Positions 43,145-55,204 of a stretch of DNA of 64,000 bases are shown piece by piece. Both the position numbers and the translations under genes were made by a program. The stretch lies in NCBI GenBank assembly GCA_009823505.1, contig VZQC01009936.1, forward strand, positions 1,668,602-1,732,601, read 5' to 3'. The stretch is from Rhizomys pruinosus. Its lineage: Eukaryota > Chordata > Mammalia > Rodentia > Spalacidae. How positions within the stretch are numbered: position 1 is the first letter of the stretch; each line of letters starts with the position of its first letter. The notes beneath the pieces were generated by a model. It had not been told where the DNA came from. It saw only the letters and a program-made list of their open reading frames with translations, and searched no databases.

Positions 43145-45054
43145 TCACTGCAGCCTGGTAGATGCAGTAGTTGGGCAGTGCCCAGAAATTGGTAGAAGCT
43201 GACTGTGCCCTGGAAATAGAACAACACCATGACTGAGAGGACCTGAGAGAGAGAAGACACAGAGAGTCACCTACACTGTCCTTGAATCCATGCCTATGAA
43301 ATTGCCTGAATCGCTTTCATTCTGCACAAATCTGGCATGAATGTCAATACACTAGAGAAGCATGTGGACCTGCACAAGGACACTTCCTTCCTACATTTGT
43401 CGAGGTATGTTGGGCATGGTTAGTATACGTAGTGACTGTGCCTGTTGATGGCACTCACTAGAAGGATGTAAGGTGCATACAGAAGAGACAAACCTGGAAA
43501 TCGGCTCCTCCTCCTGTGTGCATAGCCCAGGATCCTGTACAGTTCCTCTGCATATGGACAAAACAACGGGTGGCTCTTTGGCCTCTCATTACACAATATC
43601 CAGTGGACATATTCCATGTTCTTCATAAGGCTGAGACATCCATCCCAATTCCTGTCCACACGCTTCTCATGGAGACGATCAGAAATGACTTTAGCTTTCC
43701 ATTCAGTGTTCCATGAGTGACCAACTTCACGTTGAAGTGCTTCCCATTCCTGGAGAAGAGACCTGACTTCCTTGTCCGTCCATGATGTAGAAGAAGCACC
43801 TGGTAGGTAGAGAGGAATGTGATGAGTGCATTTGGGCATCACTCATGCTCATGTGAGTGTTTCTTAGACAACTTTCCTGCCCACTGAGCAGCCAGACATG
43901 TCTGTGTGTAGTTGACAGGAGATGGAAAGCCTTGTGTTGAGGGAAGTTTGGTATGGTGGGTACCCTCAGTGACTGGGCCTGTTGATTGCAACCACTAGAA
44001 GGCTGTAAGGTGCATACAGAAGAGACAAACCTGGAAAGTGGCTCATTCTGTGTGGGTAGCCCAGGATCCTGTACAGGTCCTCTGCATGTGGACAAAACAA
44101 GGGGTGGCTCTTTGGCCTCTCATCACACAAGATCCACTGCATATATTCCATAGTATTCATAAGGCCGAGACATCTATCCCAAATCCTGTGCACACCCTTC
44201 TCTTGGAGATGATCAGAAATGACTTTAGCTTTCCACTCAGTGTTCCCTGAGTGACCAACTTCACGTTGAAGTGCTTCGCATTCCTGGAAAAGTGCCCTGA
44301 CTTCCTTGTCAGTCCATGATGTAGAAGCAGTGCCTGCTAGGTAGAGAGGAATGTGATGAGTGCATTTGGGCATCACTCTTTCTCATCTGGGTGTTTCTCA
44401 GACACCCTTCCTACCCACTGACCAGCCAGGGATGTCTGTATGAAGTTGATGGGACATGGAAAGCCTTGTGGACAAGCCCTGGTATTCAGCATCTTCCTGA
44501 GTCCTGATGGCTAAGACACACAGTCAGCCTACCACTTTCCCATGGGGCTTTCTGTCCTCTAGAACCTTGGAGGAAGCCCAAGATCCCAGCATGCAGGGAG
44601 AGCTCCCCCATCTCAGCCTCCACCCACAGCTGACTCCATGGGAGTCCATGAGAGTTCAGTAGAGTAGGGAACATGGAGATGGAAGAGAAGATTTTTTTCT
44701 ACACAGATACAACTCTGAGAAAATGTTACCTGGGAGATATTCTGCTTTCTGGTTTTGAATCACTTCATTCAGTGCTGGGGCATTTGGCAAATGTCCATCC
44801 TGACCTTCTGCTCCCTAATAAAAATATATTTTTCAATTAAATTGGGTTCATATAGTAGCAATCTCTTAATGAATTACCTGTGAATGGAGGAAAGACTTCT
44901 CATAATGTCCATTAAATTGCAAAGGCTGGCTTGATCCTCATACACAGCAAAACTCTGTCTCACAAATATCCAACTCACCCAACAAGTACCAAAGTCTTAA
45001 GAAGCACCAAAAGGCAAAGGTTCAGAACAGGAACTCCATCTGACTTACCTCCAT
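43145..45054 (-). CDS. Trihelix protein, copy C, with two tandem domain exons
   Basis: Exon 1 ATG GAG (45049-45054) with gtaagt; exon 2 44730-44814; first domain exon 44031-44333 (303 bp); second domain exon 43494-43799 (306 bp); last exon from 43242 to the stop at 43145-43147. Each domain exon has its own acceptor (ctacctagcag, ctacctaccag) and donor (gtttgt) and is phase 1-1, so both can be joined in frame for a 265-aa protein. The first domain has lost one conserved Trp (QECEAL instead of QEWEAL) and reads GHSGN for GHSWN. The second keeps them. No stop or frameshift was found. Skipping either exon would restore a one-domain form. The C-tail ends at the same CAG TGA as in B. Confidence 0.7.
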
Positions 45055-45206
45055 TTTCCCTCCTGAGCTGCGTTCTAGTCCACAGTGGTCTGGGAACCAG
45101 AGCTGATGCTGTCCTGATGGATCAACAGAGTCCTCAGTGCAGAGGAGAGAACTATGTGAACTCCCTGGGCTCCTGGAAGTCTCTGAACTCTGTGTTGGTC
45201 TGGTCT

Positions 45207-45216
45207 CTTTATATAG
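45207..45216 (-). promoter_or_regulatory. TATA box, copy C
   Basis: CTATATAAAG on the minus strand, intact, about 155 bp upstream of the ATG, with the same exon-1 spacing as in the other copies. Confidence 0.75.
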
Positions 45217-45499
45217 CCCTTGGAATGTTATTAAATCAGACCCACCCTAGCTATGTGATTAATTCAGATGACGCAGTAAGTCTTATACTTTAATCCCCTT
45301 GCTAGGGTGGCTGAAGCAGGAGGATTTCTGAGAAATAGGAGCCTACATAGGCTCCAAAGGGACAATTTGTCCAAAGAGAAAATTTAAGCCTTAGGCAATT
45401 TAGTAGTTATATACATCTGCCTGGTCCCCCCATTTGGGGTGTAATTTGAGTTAATAACTGGGACCAAGAAACACTTTTTCTACTTTTAAATGTCTTGTA

Positions 45500-45635
45500 A
45501 ATTTTTTTCATCTTTTTGAGACATCTTGTTGGGCCACCTGGCCTGAAACTCACCATGTATATACCAAGCTGGACTTGAACTCACAGAGATCTGTTTGCTT
45601 CTGCCTGGAGAGTACTGGGATTAAAGGCATGACTT
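45500..45635 (-). repeat. B1 SINE
   Basis: Reverse-strand B1 (gcctgaaactcaccatgtat, tggagagtactgggattaaa). Confidence 0.88.
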
Positions 45636-45944
45636 ATGCATTTTTAATGAATGTGTACTACCTGTGCATATTTATGGGGTATACTGATAATTCAACACTT
45701 GCATGCAATATGTAATGTGGAAAGGGGCATCACTAACAAACGGCCTTTGCCTCTCACCCATTATTTCCTCTGTTTTACACTTAAAGTCCACTGGGTAGCC
45801 CAGGCTGACTCCATATCTTCTGGCCTCTGCTCCACCACTGCTAGTATTAAAGGCATAATTTTACATTCAATATCCTTATCATTTCTTAGGGTTTAGGACT
45901 TTGAGCTTCTCTTCTGTTACTTCATAAAATATTCATGGTCTTCC

Positions 45945-46044
45945 TGAGGTTGTGGTGCAGGATTTCAATCCCAGGACTTGGTAGGTAGAGGTGGGCAATT
46001 CGATGAGTTTGCCAACAGCCTTATCTATATATAGAGTCCGTTTC

Positions 46045-46083
<39 letters not shown>

Positions 46084-46110
46084 ACTCACACACATAATAC
46101 ATTCAGTATG
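45945..46110 (+). repeat. B1-like SINE with (CA)n
   Basis: Counterpart of 33470-33590, with a CA repeat at about 46048-46095. Confidence 0.75.
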
Positions 46111-46234
46111 AGAAGAGAGGACACTGAAATATTTTACAGTTTTTTTTTTTTTGCACAGGAAAGATTTATGAGAGGAAATTCCCAGGTTTTGTGTGAGAGA
46201 ATGGTTGGATTGGAGGAGGGATCAGAGGGGCAGC

Positions 46235-46735
46235 TTTTTTTTTTTGGCCTTTTTGAGAATGGGTCTCTCTGTAGCCCCAGCTGTCCTGGAACTCACTCTG
46301 TAGACCAGGCTGGGCTTGAACTCTCAAAGATCCATCTGCTTCTGCCTCCCAGGGTCTCCCTATAGCTCCAGCTGGCATGGAACTCAGTCTGTAGACCTGG
46401 CTGGCCTTGAACTCACATATATCTGCCTGTCTCTACATCCCTAGTGCTAGTATTAAAGGTGTGTGCCACCAGGCCAGCTTAAATATGGTTCTTAGCTGTC
46501 TTGTGGGTGCTGAGAATTGAACCTGGGTCCTCTGCAAAAGGAGTTGCCACTCTTAAGTGCTGAACCATCTCTCCAGCCCTGAAAACTGAACTTTTTTGTC
46601 TTTTTGAAACAGGGTCTCCCTTTTTTAGTCCCAGGTGGCCTGGAACTCACTATGTAGACCAGGTTGGACTTGAACCCTTAGATATCCACATGCCTCTGCC
46701 TTCCAGGTGCTAGGATTAAATGCATGCACCACCAC
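46235..46735 (-). repeat. B1, B1, B2 head and B1, minus strand
   Basis: The first B1 (46237-46350) is an extra young copy inserted against the second (gggtctccctatagctccag). The remaining trio matches 33730-34130. Confidence 0.85.
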
Positions 46736-46744
46736 ACCCTTTCT

Positions 46745-48000
46745 AAATATACAGTCAGTGCTCTTGTTCAACCAAGTGACTCTTGCCTCTTCAATCAGCA
46801 CCCTACCACTGAACTACAGCATTAGCTCAGAGGTTTGTCTTCATAAGCTGACAAACTTGAGATTTGTGGTGACAATCTTTGCTCTCCATGGGTCTTGGAT
46901 TCTCCCCATGAAGAGAGGAAACCCCTGGGAGTATCCATCTGATTGAATGAGACCCACCCTGATTTGAAATTAGAGGTTGATTGACTTAAGGTTTTGGGAT
47001 TAGAATTAGGTCTGCCAGCCAGGTGAGGTGGCACACGCCTTTAATCCTAGCACTTGGGAGGCCAGCCTGGGCTACATAGTCCCAGAACAGCTGGAGCTGC
47101 AGGGATACCCTGTCTAACAAAGAACAAAACACAAACAAACAAAAAACAAATAAAAAATAGAATTAGGTCTGCCAAACTCCTCCACATTCATGTCTACACT
47201 AGATTTGATGGCATGGTTGGCACAGGGTCTGCCTGACCTCCAAGAAAACATCCCTTCTGGGGTCCTGTCCTGTTCCTTCTCAAATGTAATGGAGATCAGG
47301 GTTCAAATGATTTATAAGTAAAGGGCCTGGGTTAGAACAGGAAAGGTGAAGCATGGTCTGTCAGGAGAAGGACAGGAAACAGATGATCACCAGGGAGGAC
47401 GCAGGATTGGCAGGACCTGGTCATTGGACATCTTCACTTGGAGTGGGGACAACCAGAGAAGATCCTCAGAGGAAGGTGTATGCCCAGGAATAGTTGGGGG
47501 TTAGACCCTGATGGGTGGAATGGGAGGAGCCTACACTACCAGACATCTTCTCAGCTGGACTAGGTCACCTACAAACCTGGGCTTCCCTCAGGTGCCGTGC
47601 TTATCCAGGACAAGACCAGTGACAATTGTCCATCAGGTCCACTGATCCTCTCTTGAGTGCTTGAGGCTTAAGAATCCTCAGTCCTTGTGAAGAGACTCTG
47701 ATGAAGAAGGGAACACAGGCATCAGTCTGACCCCATGTTCTGTGCTCTGCATGATGCCCAGTAGGATGCACTGTGCTGGCTGGTGTAGATTCATAGGGAT
47801 CAGCAAAGTGGCTGTGGGGAGATCTATGTGGGGAGACAGTGGCCAGCATCCACCCTGGGACTTCTCAGGTCAGGCTCAGATCTGGGACCATGGTCTGGTC
47901 TGCCCCTTGTCCTGTAGAAATCCTACAGACTTGTGAAACTCTGAACACTTCCCTGTCAACTCATATTTTGTTGTAAATTAACCATTTCAGTTCTTGGTTA
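46745..48000. repeat. U block, extended copy 4
   Basis: The left part (46745-47015) carries the 70-codon minus-strand frame 46822-47034. A B1 (47020-47130) separates it from the right part (47160-48000), which extends further than in the 28-kb copy and matches 60310-61170. Open frames in the right part are short and not shared between copies, so I see no coding support. Confidence 0.7.
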
Positions 48001-48009
48001 TGTTGTTTT

Positions 48010-48185
48010 GCTTAGTGGGTTTTGTTTTGTTTTGAGATAGAGTCTTATGCAACTCAGACTGGCATATAAGTGTACCACATGCATGCATTGACTGGACAGT
48101 TGTCATATGAAGACTTGGACCCCAAGCTTGGTCTTGTGAAAGAGTAGCTAGTGCTCTTACCCACTGACCCATCCATCCAGCCCCC
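48010..48185 (-). repeat. B1 start and B2 head remnants
   Basis: ttttgttttgagatagagtc, then ccactgacccatccatccag at the right end. Both are decayed. Confidence 0.55.
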
Positions 48186-48289
48186 AAAGAATCTTATAGT
48201 TAGTGAATTCTGTGAGTGCAGGAAATATACCATCTATGTTAATTTTTACTCTAAAACTCTTCTAAGGGAAGAAATAACTTCAGTTTGGT

Positions 48290-48367
48290 TTTCATTGCTG
48301 AGGTTCCAAGCCAGGGCCTTGCACATGCTCCCCAAGGACTCCACCACTGAGCTCCATCCCAGCCCCC
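48290..48367 (-). repeat. ID/B4 head fragment
   Basis: Duplicate of 23105-23190 (gccagggccttgcacatgct, accactgagctccatccc). Confidence 0.65.
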
Positions 48368-48584
48368 ACCACCTGCAATTGTCACCTGACCAACTTGAAG
48401 CTGTAGCCAGAAACATTCAAGGCAAAACACAAGTTCTGTGACCACATGTCCAAGATGCCCCCATGCTAAAGGAGGCACCACACCTGAAGCCTGATGGAGA
48501 CAGGAAGCAGAGGCCAGGTTTGCACTAAATGACCACAGACAAAGACAGAAATGACAAGGTCATGGCCATGCACTTAATTCCATA

Positions 48585-48590
48585 TTTATT
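48585..48590 (-). terminator. Poly-A signal, copy D
   Basis: AATAAA on the minus strand, 85 bp after the exon-4 stop. It shows the arrangement before the LTR inserted in copy A. Confidence 0.7.
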
Positions 48591-48674
48591 TTCATCGTAA
48601 GGGGAGAAACAAGGCAGCAGTTAGAAACATGCACAGTTCTCTTCCTCAAAGGGATAACAGTGTTCTGCATGTCT

Positions 48675-50044
48675 TCATTGAGGATCGCGATGATCATCAG
48701 TAGTTGGGCAAGGCTGCTGGAGGCTGGAGACTCCTGGGTTCATGGCAGGAAGAAGGTGTGGAATTTCCAGTGCAGGGCTCACGTACCAGGGCTGCCACTG
48801 GGATGCCAGAAGATGCTGTAGCATGGTGGACACAGGACATGGGAAGTTCCCAGGACATGGTAGAGACTGAGGATGCACCGGGAATAGAAATGCACCATGG
48901 TGGAGAGGACCTGAGAGAGAGAAGACACAGAGCGTCACACACTGTGTCCCTGAGACCACACCTATGAAAATGCCTGGTCCTTTTTCCCTTCCTTTCTCAA
49001 AAAAAAAAACTCACATGAATGTCAATACAGTCATAGTGGCTGGTGGACCTGCACAAGGACACTTCCTTCCTACCATGTATAGAGGGATGCTGGGTATGAT
49101 AAACGATCTGATGTACCCTCAGTGACTGTGCCTGTTGATGTCCTTCACTAGAAGGATGTAAGGTACACACAGAAGAGACATACCTGGAAAGTAGCTGATC
49201 CTCTGTGGGTAGCCCAGGATCCTGTACAGGGCCTCTGCATGTGGACAAAACAAGGGTTGGCTCTTTGGCCTCTCGTTACATAAGATCCAGTGCACATATT
49301 TCATTGTCTTCATAAAGTGGAGACATGCATCCCAATTCCTGTTCACACCCTTCTCTTGGAGATGATCAGAGATGACTTTAGCTTTCCATTCAGTGTTCCA
49401 TGAGTGACCAACTTCACGTTCAAGTACTTAACATTCCTGGAAAAGTGCCATGACTTCCCAGTCACTCCATACTGTGGAGGCAGCACCTGCTAGAGAGGAA
49501 TGTGATCAATGCATTTGGGCATCACTCATGCTCATCTGAGTGTGTCTCAGAAACCCTTCCTGCCCACTGACCAGCCAGACATGGCTGTGTGTAGTTGATG
49601 GGAGATGGGAAGCCTTGTGGTGAAGCCCTGGGTTTCAGCATCTTCCCGAGTCCTGATGACTAAGATGCACAGTCACTGAGACCAGTGCCCATGGTAGATA
49701 ACATTTTGTCTACACTGTGAGACTGTGGTACCTTGGAGACGTTCTGCTTCCTGGTTTCTGTTTACTTCATTCAGTGCCAGGGCATTTGCCAAATGTCCAT
49801 CATGATGTGCTGCTCCCTAGTAAAAAATGTTTTCATTTTTATTTTGTTCATATAGTAGCAATCCCTTAATGACTTACCTGTGAATGGAAGAAAAACTTCT
49901 CATAATGTCCATTAAGGCTGGCTTGAGCCTCATACATAGCAAAACTGTCTCACAAATATCCAACTCACCGAAGGTACCAAAGAGTTGAGAAGCAGCACCA
50001 TAAGGCAAAGGTTCAGAACAGAACTCTGTTTGACTTAGCTCCAT
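48675..50044 (-). pseudogene. Trihelix (Myb/SANT-like) gene, copy D, disrupted
   Basis: Exon 1 ATG GAG (50039-50044) is followed by ctaagt instead of gtaagt, the same donor loss as in copy A. Exon 2 is 49732-49816, open. Exon 3 is 49184-49486 (303 bp), with a good gtatgt donor, but codon 19 of the domain is TAA (49428-49430) where the other copies have the GAA of EWEAL. Exon 4 is 48675-48910, open for 77 codons after the junction Gly, Pro-rich, ending DPQ-stop. A and D share the longer C-tail, unlike B and C. Confidence 0.82.
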
Positions 50045-50169
50045 TTTACAGTGGACTGGGAACCAGAGCTGATGCTGTCCTGATAGATCAGCAGAGTCCT
50101 CAGTGCAGAGAAATCAGTGCTCACTCCCTGAGCCTCTGGAAGTCTCTGAACTCTGTGCTTGTCTGGTCT

Positions 50170-50179
50170 CTTTATATAG
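50170..50179 (-). promoter_or_regulatory. TATA box, copy D
   Basis: CTATATAAAG on the minus strand, intact. Confidence 0.7.
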
Positions 50180-50344
50180 CTGTCAGGATGTTATTAATTC
50201 AGACCCACACTACCTATGTGATTAAGTCAGATGATGCACTAAGGCCTATACTTTAATCCCCTCACTTGGGTGGCTGAAGCAGGAGGATTTCTGAGAAATT
50301 GGAGCCTACATAGTCTCCAAAGCAACACTTTTGAGAAAAGAACA

Positions 50345-50586
50345 TTTTTTAAATTTATTTATCATTTATTTATTTATTATTTTTTATGTGTATGAGTATA
50401 CTGTCTCCATGTAGGTTGGTGCACCCATGTCGTGCAATGCCACAGAGGTCAGAAGAGGACATCAGATTCCCCTGGAACTGGAGATAAAGATGCTTTTTAG
50501 CCATCATATGGGTGCTGGGAATCAAACCCTTGTCCTCTGCAAGAGCAGTCGGTGCTCTTAACTGCTGAGCCATCTCTCCAGCCCCA
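50345..50586 (-). repeat. B2 SINE
   Basis: Reverse-strand B2 with tttatttatttatta at its left, the duplicate of 25848-26076. Confidence 0.92.
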
Positions 50587-50696
50587 AGAAAAACAATTTT
50601 AAGCCTTAGGCAATTTAGTGGTTATAAACATCTGGGCTGTAATTTGAGTTAATAACTGGGACAAGGAAACATTTTTTGTACTTATAAATGACTTGT

Positions 50697-50945
50697 GGGG
50701 CTGGAGTGATGTCTCAGTGGTTAAGAACACTGACTGCTCTTGTAGAAGACCCGGGTTCCATTCCCAGCACCCACACAGCAGCTAAGAACCATCTTTAAGG
50801 TGGGTAAGGCAGCCCACAACTTTAATCCTAGCACTCGGGAGGCAGAGGCAGGTGGATCTCTGTGAGTTCAAGCAAGCCTGATCCAGAGTGATTTCCAAGC
50901 CAGCTGGGGCTATAGCGACACCCTATCTCAAAAAGACCAAAATTA
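50697..50945 (+). repeat. Composite SINE: B2 head joined to B1
   Basis: Duplicate of 26204-26450, with the same accatctttaa|ggtgggtaag junction. Confidence 0.88.
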
Positions 50946-51084
50946 TATGGAAATAGAAAAAAAAAAAACTCTAAGTAGCTCAAATAGCCCTTAAGAGAAG
51001 GAGCAATGCTGGAGGTATCACAATCCTCAATTTCACATTATGTTATAGGCCCATAGTAAGAAAAACACATGATATTTTTATTTT

Positions 51085-51495
51085 CTGAGACACAGTCTTC
51101 TTGTAGGGCCAGCTCGCCTGAAACTCACTATGTATACTGAGATGGACTTGAACTCACAGAGATCTGCCTGCCTCTGCCTGTGGAGTACTGGGATTAAAGG
51201 CATGACATAAATTTTTAATAAATGTGTACTAATTGTGAATATGTATGGGGTATACTTATAACTCAACACTTGCATGCAATATTTAATGAGGAAAGGGATG
51301 TCAGTAACAAATGGCCTTTGCCTCTCACCCATTATTTCCCGTGTTTTACACTGCCTGGCATGGTGACCCATGCCTCTGTAATCCCAGCACTTGGTAGTCA
51401 GAGGCAGGTGGATCTCTGTGAGTTTAAAGCCAACCTGGTCTACATGGTGATTTCCAGACAGCTGAGGCTACAAGGACATCCTGTCTCAAACAGAC
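51085..51495. repeat. B1 (minus) and B1 (plus)
   Basis: Reverse-strand B1 at 51085-51205. Plus-strand B1 at 51350-51495, the counterpart of 26805-26945. Confidence 0.88.
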
Positions 51496-51786
51496 AAAAA
51501 AAAAGACACTAAAGAAGAATAAAAGAAATCCTAGAGCTAGTGTGGTAGCTAAGAAAAGGAGAAACTGGAATTTGGGATTAGGTCTGGAAATCTGGGATTC
51601 AGGAGGCAGACAGAGGAGGGTCACTGGGTGTTGGGGATCAGCCAGTGTTGCAGAGCTAGTTCAAGGCTGGCTTGAGCCTCATATGTAGCAAAACTCTGTC
51701 TCACAAATATCCAACTCACCCAAGTACCAAATAGTTGAGAAGCACCATAATGCAAAGGTTCAGAACAGGAACTCCATCTGACTTAC

Positions 51787-51953
51787 CTCCATTTTCACTC
51801 CCGAGCTGTGTTCTAGTCCACAGTGGTCTGGGAACCAGAGCTGATGCTGTCCTGATGGATCAGCAGAGTCCTCAGTGCACAGAGGAGAAAGATGTGAACT
51901 CCGGGACCTCCTAGAAGTCTCTGAGCTCTGTGTTGGTCTTGTCTCTTATATAG
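51787..51953 (-). promoter_or_regulatory. Orphan TATA and exon 1 (D')
   Basis: TATA at 51945-51953, exon-1 text and ATG GAG at 51787-51792 with an intact gtaagt donor. It is the counterpart of A' and lies upstream of copy D on the same strand. No exon 2 of its own. Confidence 0.7.
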
Positions 51954-52127
51954 CTGGTGGATGTCATTTATATAGACACACCCTAGACACGTGAACATGG
52001 TGGATGATAGAGTAAGGCATATACTTTAATCCCATCACTAGGGTAGCTGAGGCAGGAGGATTTCTGAGAAATTGGGGCTTAACCATTATACAGAGCAAAA
52101 GTTTTTCTATAGAAAAAATTTTTAGCT

Positions 52128-52280
52128 GGGCATGGTGGCTCACACCTTTAATCCCAGCACTCAGGATCCAGAGGCAGGGAGATCTCTGTGAGTTCAAGGC
52201 CAGCCTGGTCTACATAGTGAGCTCCAGGCCAGTTGGGACTAAAGGGAGTCCCTGTCTCAAAAAGACCAAAAAAAAAAAAG
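52128..52280 (+). repeat. B1 SINE
   Basis: ttagctgggcatggtggctc to ccctgtctcaaaaagacc plus A. Confidence 0.94.
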
Positions 52281-52384
52281 AAAGAAAAAAATTAATCCTT
52301 AAGTTAATTTAGGAATTATATACATCTACCTAGTCTCATCACTGGGCTGTAGTTTGAGTAAATAACTGGGACAGGGCAACTTTT

Positions 52385-53005
52385 TTTTCTGAGACAGTGT
52401 CTCCCTATAGGCCCAGCTGGCCTGAAAACCACTCAGTAGACCAGGCTGGCCTTGAACTCACAGAGATCTGCCTGCCTCTGTCTCCCAAATGCTAGGATTA
52501 AAGGCGTGGGCAACCATACCCTGCTTAAAGATGGTTCCTAGCCACCATGTGGGTGCTGGGAATCAAACACCAGTCCTCTGCCAAAGTAGTGAGTGCTCTT
52601 AACCAGTGAGCCATCTCTCCAGCCCAGGGCAACACTTTTTTATTTAATTTTATTTATTTTTTATGTGTATGAATGTACTGTCTGCAGGTAGGCTTGTGCA
52701 CCCGTGTCATGCAATGCTGTGGAGGTCAGAAGAGGGTGTCAATTCCTGTGGAACTGGAGTTAAAGACGATTCTCAGGGTCTCCCTATAGCCCCAGCTGGC
52801 CTGAAAACCACTCAGTAGACCAGGCTGGCCTTGAACTCACAGAGATCTGCCTGCCTCTGTCTCCCAAATGCTAGAATTAAAGGCATGGGCAAACATAACC
52901 TGCTTAAAGATGCTTCTCAGACGTCATGTGGGTGCTGGGGATTGAATCTGGGTCCTCTGCAAGAGCAATCTGCACTCTTAACTGCTAGGCCATCTCTCCA
53001 GCCAT
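52385..53005 (-). repeat. B1 and B2 block, internally duplicated
   Basis: 52400-52620 (B1 then B2 head) recurs at 52780-53000, with a B2 3' half between the copies. The counterpart near 27.8 kb has only one B1. This suggests a local tandem duplication or copy between repeats. Confidence 0.8.
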
Positions 53006-53009
53006 GAAA

Positions 53010-53440
53010 CATTTTTTGTAATACTTTTATTGATGTTTTGTGTATTTCAGACATCACTTTTCAGTTCAATTTAGACCTATCCCCCTTTCCCTTGTTCCCA
53101 CCCCACCCCAGCTCCTGGACTCTGTCATCCATGTCCTGCTCTTTCTCTCAGTCTCTCCAAAGATTTTCTCTGCAAAGGTTTATTGTCCTAGGCAGACCAC
53201 AGCAGTCTGTCCGTTGACCCAGTCCTCATGCTGCTGCATTTTTGTACTTATAAATGACCTGAAATTTTTATTCAATGTGTACTATGTGGTCATATTTTGG
53301 GGGTACACTGATAATTCAGCTCCTTATTTCATAGTGATCATGACAGAGAATGGCTATCTCCTGCCTGAGAGGCTCCTGGATGGCAGTGACTGGTGTGGTG
53401 TGTGTAGAAGTTGTATGTAGAGAAGAGGGAGAAGAGAACA
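53010..53440. other. Unassigned DNA absent from the partner duplication
   Basis: Part of the extra 1 kb in the second duplication copy. Contains C-rich, CT-rich text and a worn f-marker (gtacactgataattcag). No gene. Confidence 0.45.
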
Positions 53441-53444
53441 TTTT

Positions 53445-53660
53445 TTTGGAGTCTTTGAGACAGGGTCTCCCTTTATTCCCAGCTTGCCTGGAGCTTGCTC
53501 TATAGACCAGGCTGGCCTGGAACTCATAGAGATCCACCAGCCTCTGCCTCCAGATTACTGGGATTAAGGACGTGATCCATGACCCCCAGAACTAAAGACG
53601 GTTCTTAGCTGCCATGTGGATGCTGGGAATCCAACCAGGTACTCTGCAAGAACAGAACAT
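53445..53660 (-). repeat. B1 SINE and B2 fragment
   Basis: Counterpart of 27835-28060. Confidence 0.85.
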
Positions 53661-53739
53661 TTTAAAAATACTGTCAGTGCTGGTGGTGTGAACCCAGGGC
53701 CTCTTGCATCTCCAACCAGCACCTGTCACTGAACTACAG

Positions 53740-54350
53740 ACTCTGTTCAGAGCCTTTGTCTCTGCAGGATTACAAATGTGAGATTTGTGGTGATACATCA
53801 TTTGCTGTCTTTGGGTCTTGGATTCTCCCCTTCAGGAGAGGAGAACCCAGGGAGCATCCTTCTGATTGAATGAGACCCACCCTCATTTGCAAACAGAAGT
53901 TGATTGACTTAAGGATTTGGGATTAGAATTAGGTGGGCCAAACTCCTCCAGGTTCCTACCTAAATTAGCTTTGATTGCAAGGTTGGTCTCCAAAGATGCA
54001 GACCTTCAAGGGTCATGTCCTGTTCCTTCTCAAATGCAATAGGGATCAGAGTTCAAATGATTTCTAAGTAAAGGGCCTGGTTTAGAACAACAAAGCTGAA
54101 GCAGTGTGGCTGTGAAGTAGGGTCTGTCAGGAGAAAACCAGAAGATCACCAGGGAGGATGCAGGGTTGGTACGACCTAGTCTTGGACATCCTCTCTTGGA
54201 GAAGGGGAACCAAAGAAGCCCTCAGAGAATGGTGGTTAGGTCCAGACCCAAGTGAACCCTGGGTTTTCCCATGTGGTCCCCAGGACCCACTTGGTGGAAG
54301 GAGAGAACTAATTTTGACAAGTTGTCCTTGACACTGAAATTTTAAGGACA
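53740..54350. repeat. U block, copy 5
   Basis: Collinear with 28138-28700. Confidence 0.75.
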
Positions 54351-54492
54351 AAATAATACAGGAAAATATATATTTATCTTATTTGAAGTCACAATGCCTA
54401 GCAAATGTTTAGTGGCATAACAGGTTCTGAGACTTTGAATTAATCTGGGTTTAAATAAAGAAAATATAACCAGCAAATGATATAATATAGAT

Positions 54493-54850
54493 GTGTGGTT
54501 GTTTGAATGAGAATGTTCCCCACAACCTCCAACTATTTGGGCATTTTATTGCCAGTGGTGGCTGTGTGTTGGGATGTCTTAGAAGCTGTGGCCAGGCTAG
54601 AGGAAGCATGTATCCTTTAAAGAGTTCAAAAATCTTTGCCAATTCCAATCTCTCTCTGCTTCCTGTGCCTGCCTGAAGATGAGAACCTCTGCTTTCTCCT
54701 CGTGCTTTAGCACTGCCTGTCACCATGCCTCCCTGCCACTATGGACTCTCGTTCCCCTGGAATCATAAGCTCAAATAAACTCTTCCTTTTATAAGTTCCT
54801 TTGGTCATTGTGATTCTATCACAGACACAGAAAAGTGACTAATACAACAG
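54493..54850 (+). mobile_element. MaLR-type solo LTR (ORR1/MT-like)
   Basis: Duplicate of 28885-29240. Poly-A signal region caaataaactctt and end gtgactaatacaa. Confidence 0.8.
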
Positions 54851-54854
54851 GAAA

Positions 54855-55195
54855 AATGGGCAAATTCCTAAAAATTAATACAACCAAGACTAGCCAAAGA
54901 AACCTAGGAAAACTAGACAGCATCCTAGCAAGCAAGGAATTAAAGAGGAATTTAAAATCTCTTTACAAAGAAATCCAGGCTGAGAACGACTGACTGGTGA
55001 ATTCTGAAAGATCTTTAAAGATGCCAAAGTAAAATTCAGACTGTTGAAAATTACTGAAGAAGAGGGAGCAGTATGTCCCAGTTCATTCCATGAAATGCAC
55101 ATCACCCTAACTAGAAATCCAGAAAGGACACTACAGCAAAAGGAAGTGTAGACCAATGTCCTTCATGGACAATGATGATAAAACTCAACCAAATG
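54855..55195 (+). mobile_element. L1 ORF2 fragment
   Basis: Duplicate of 29241-29585. Confidence 0.75.
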
Positions 55196-55204
55196 TAGGG
55201 TAGG

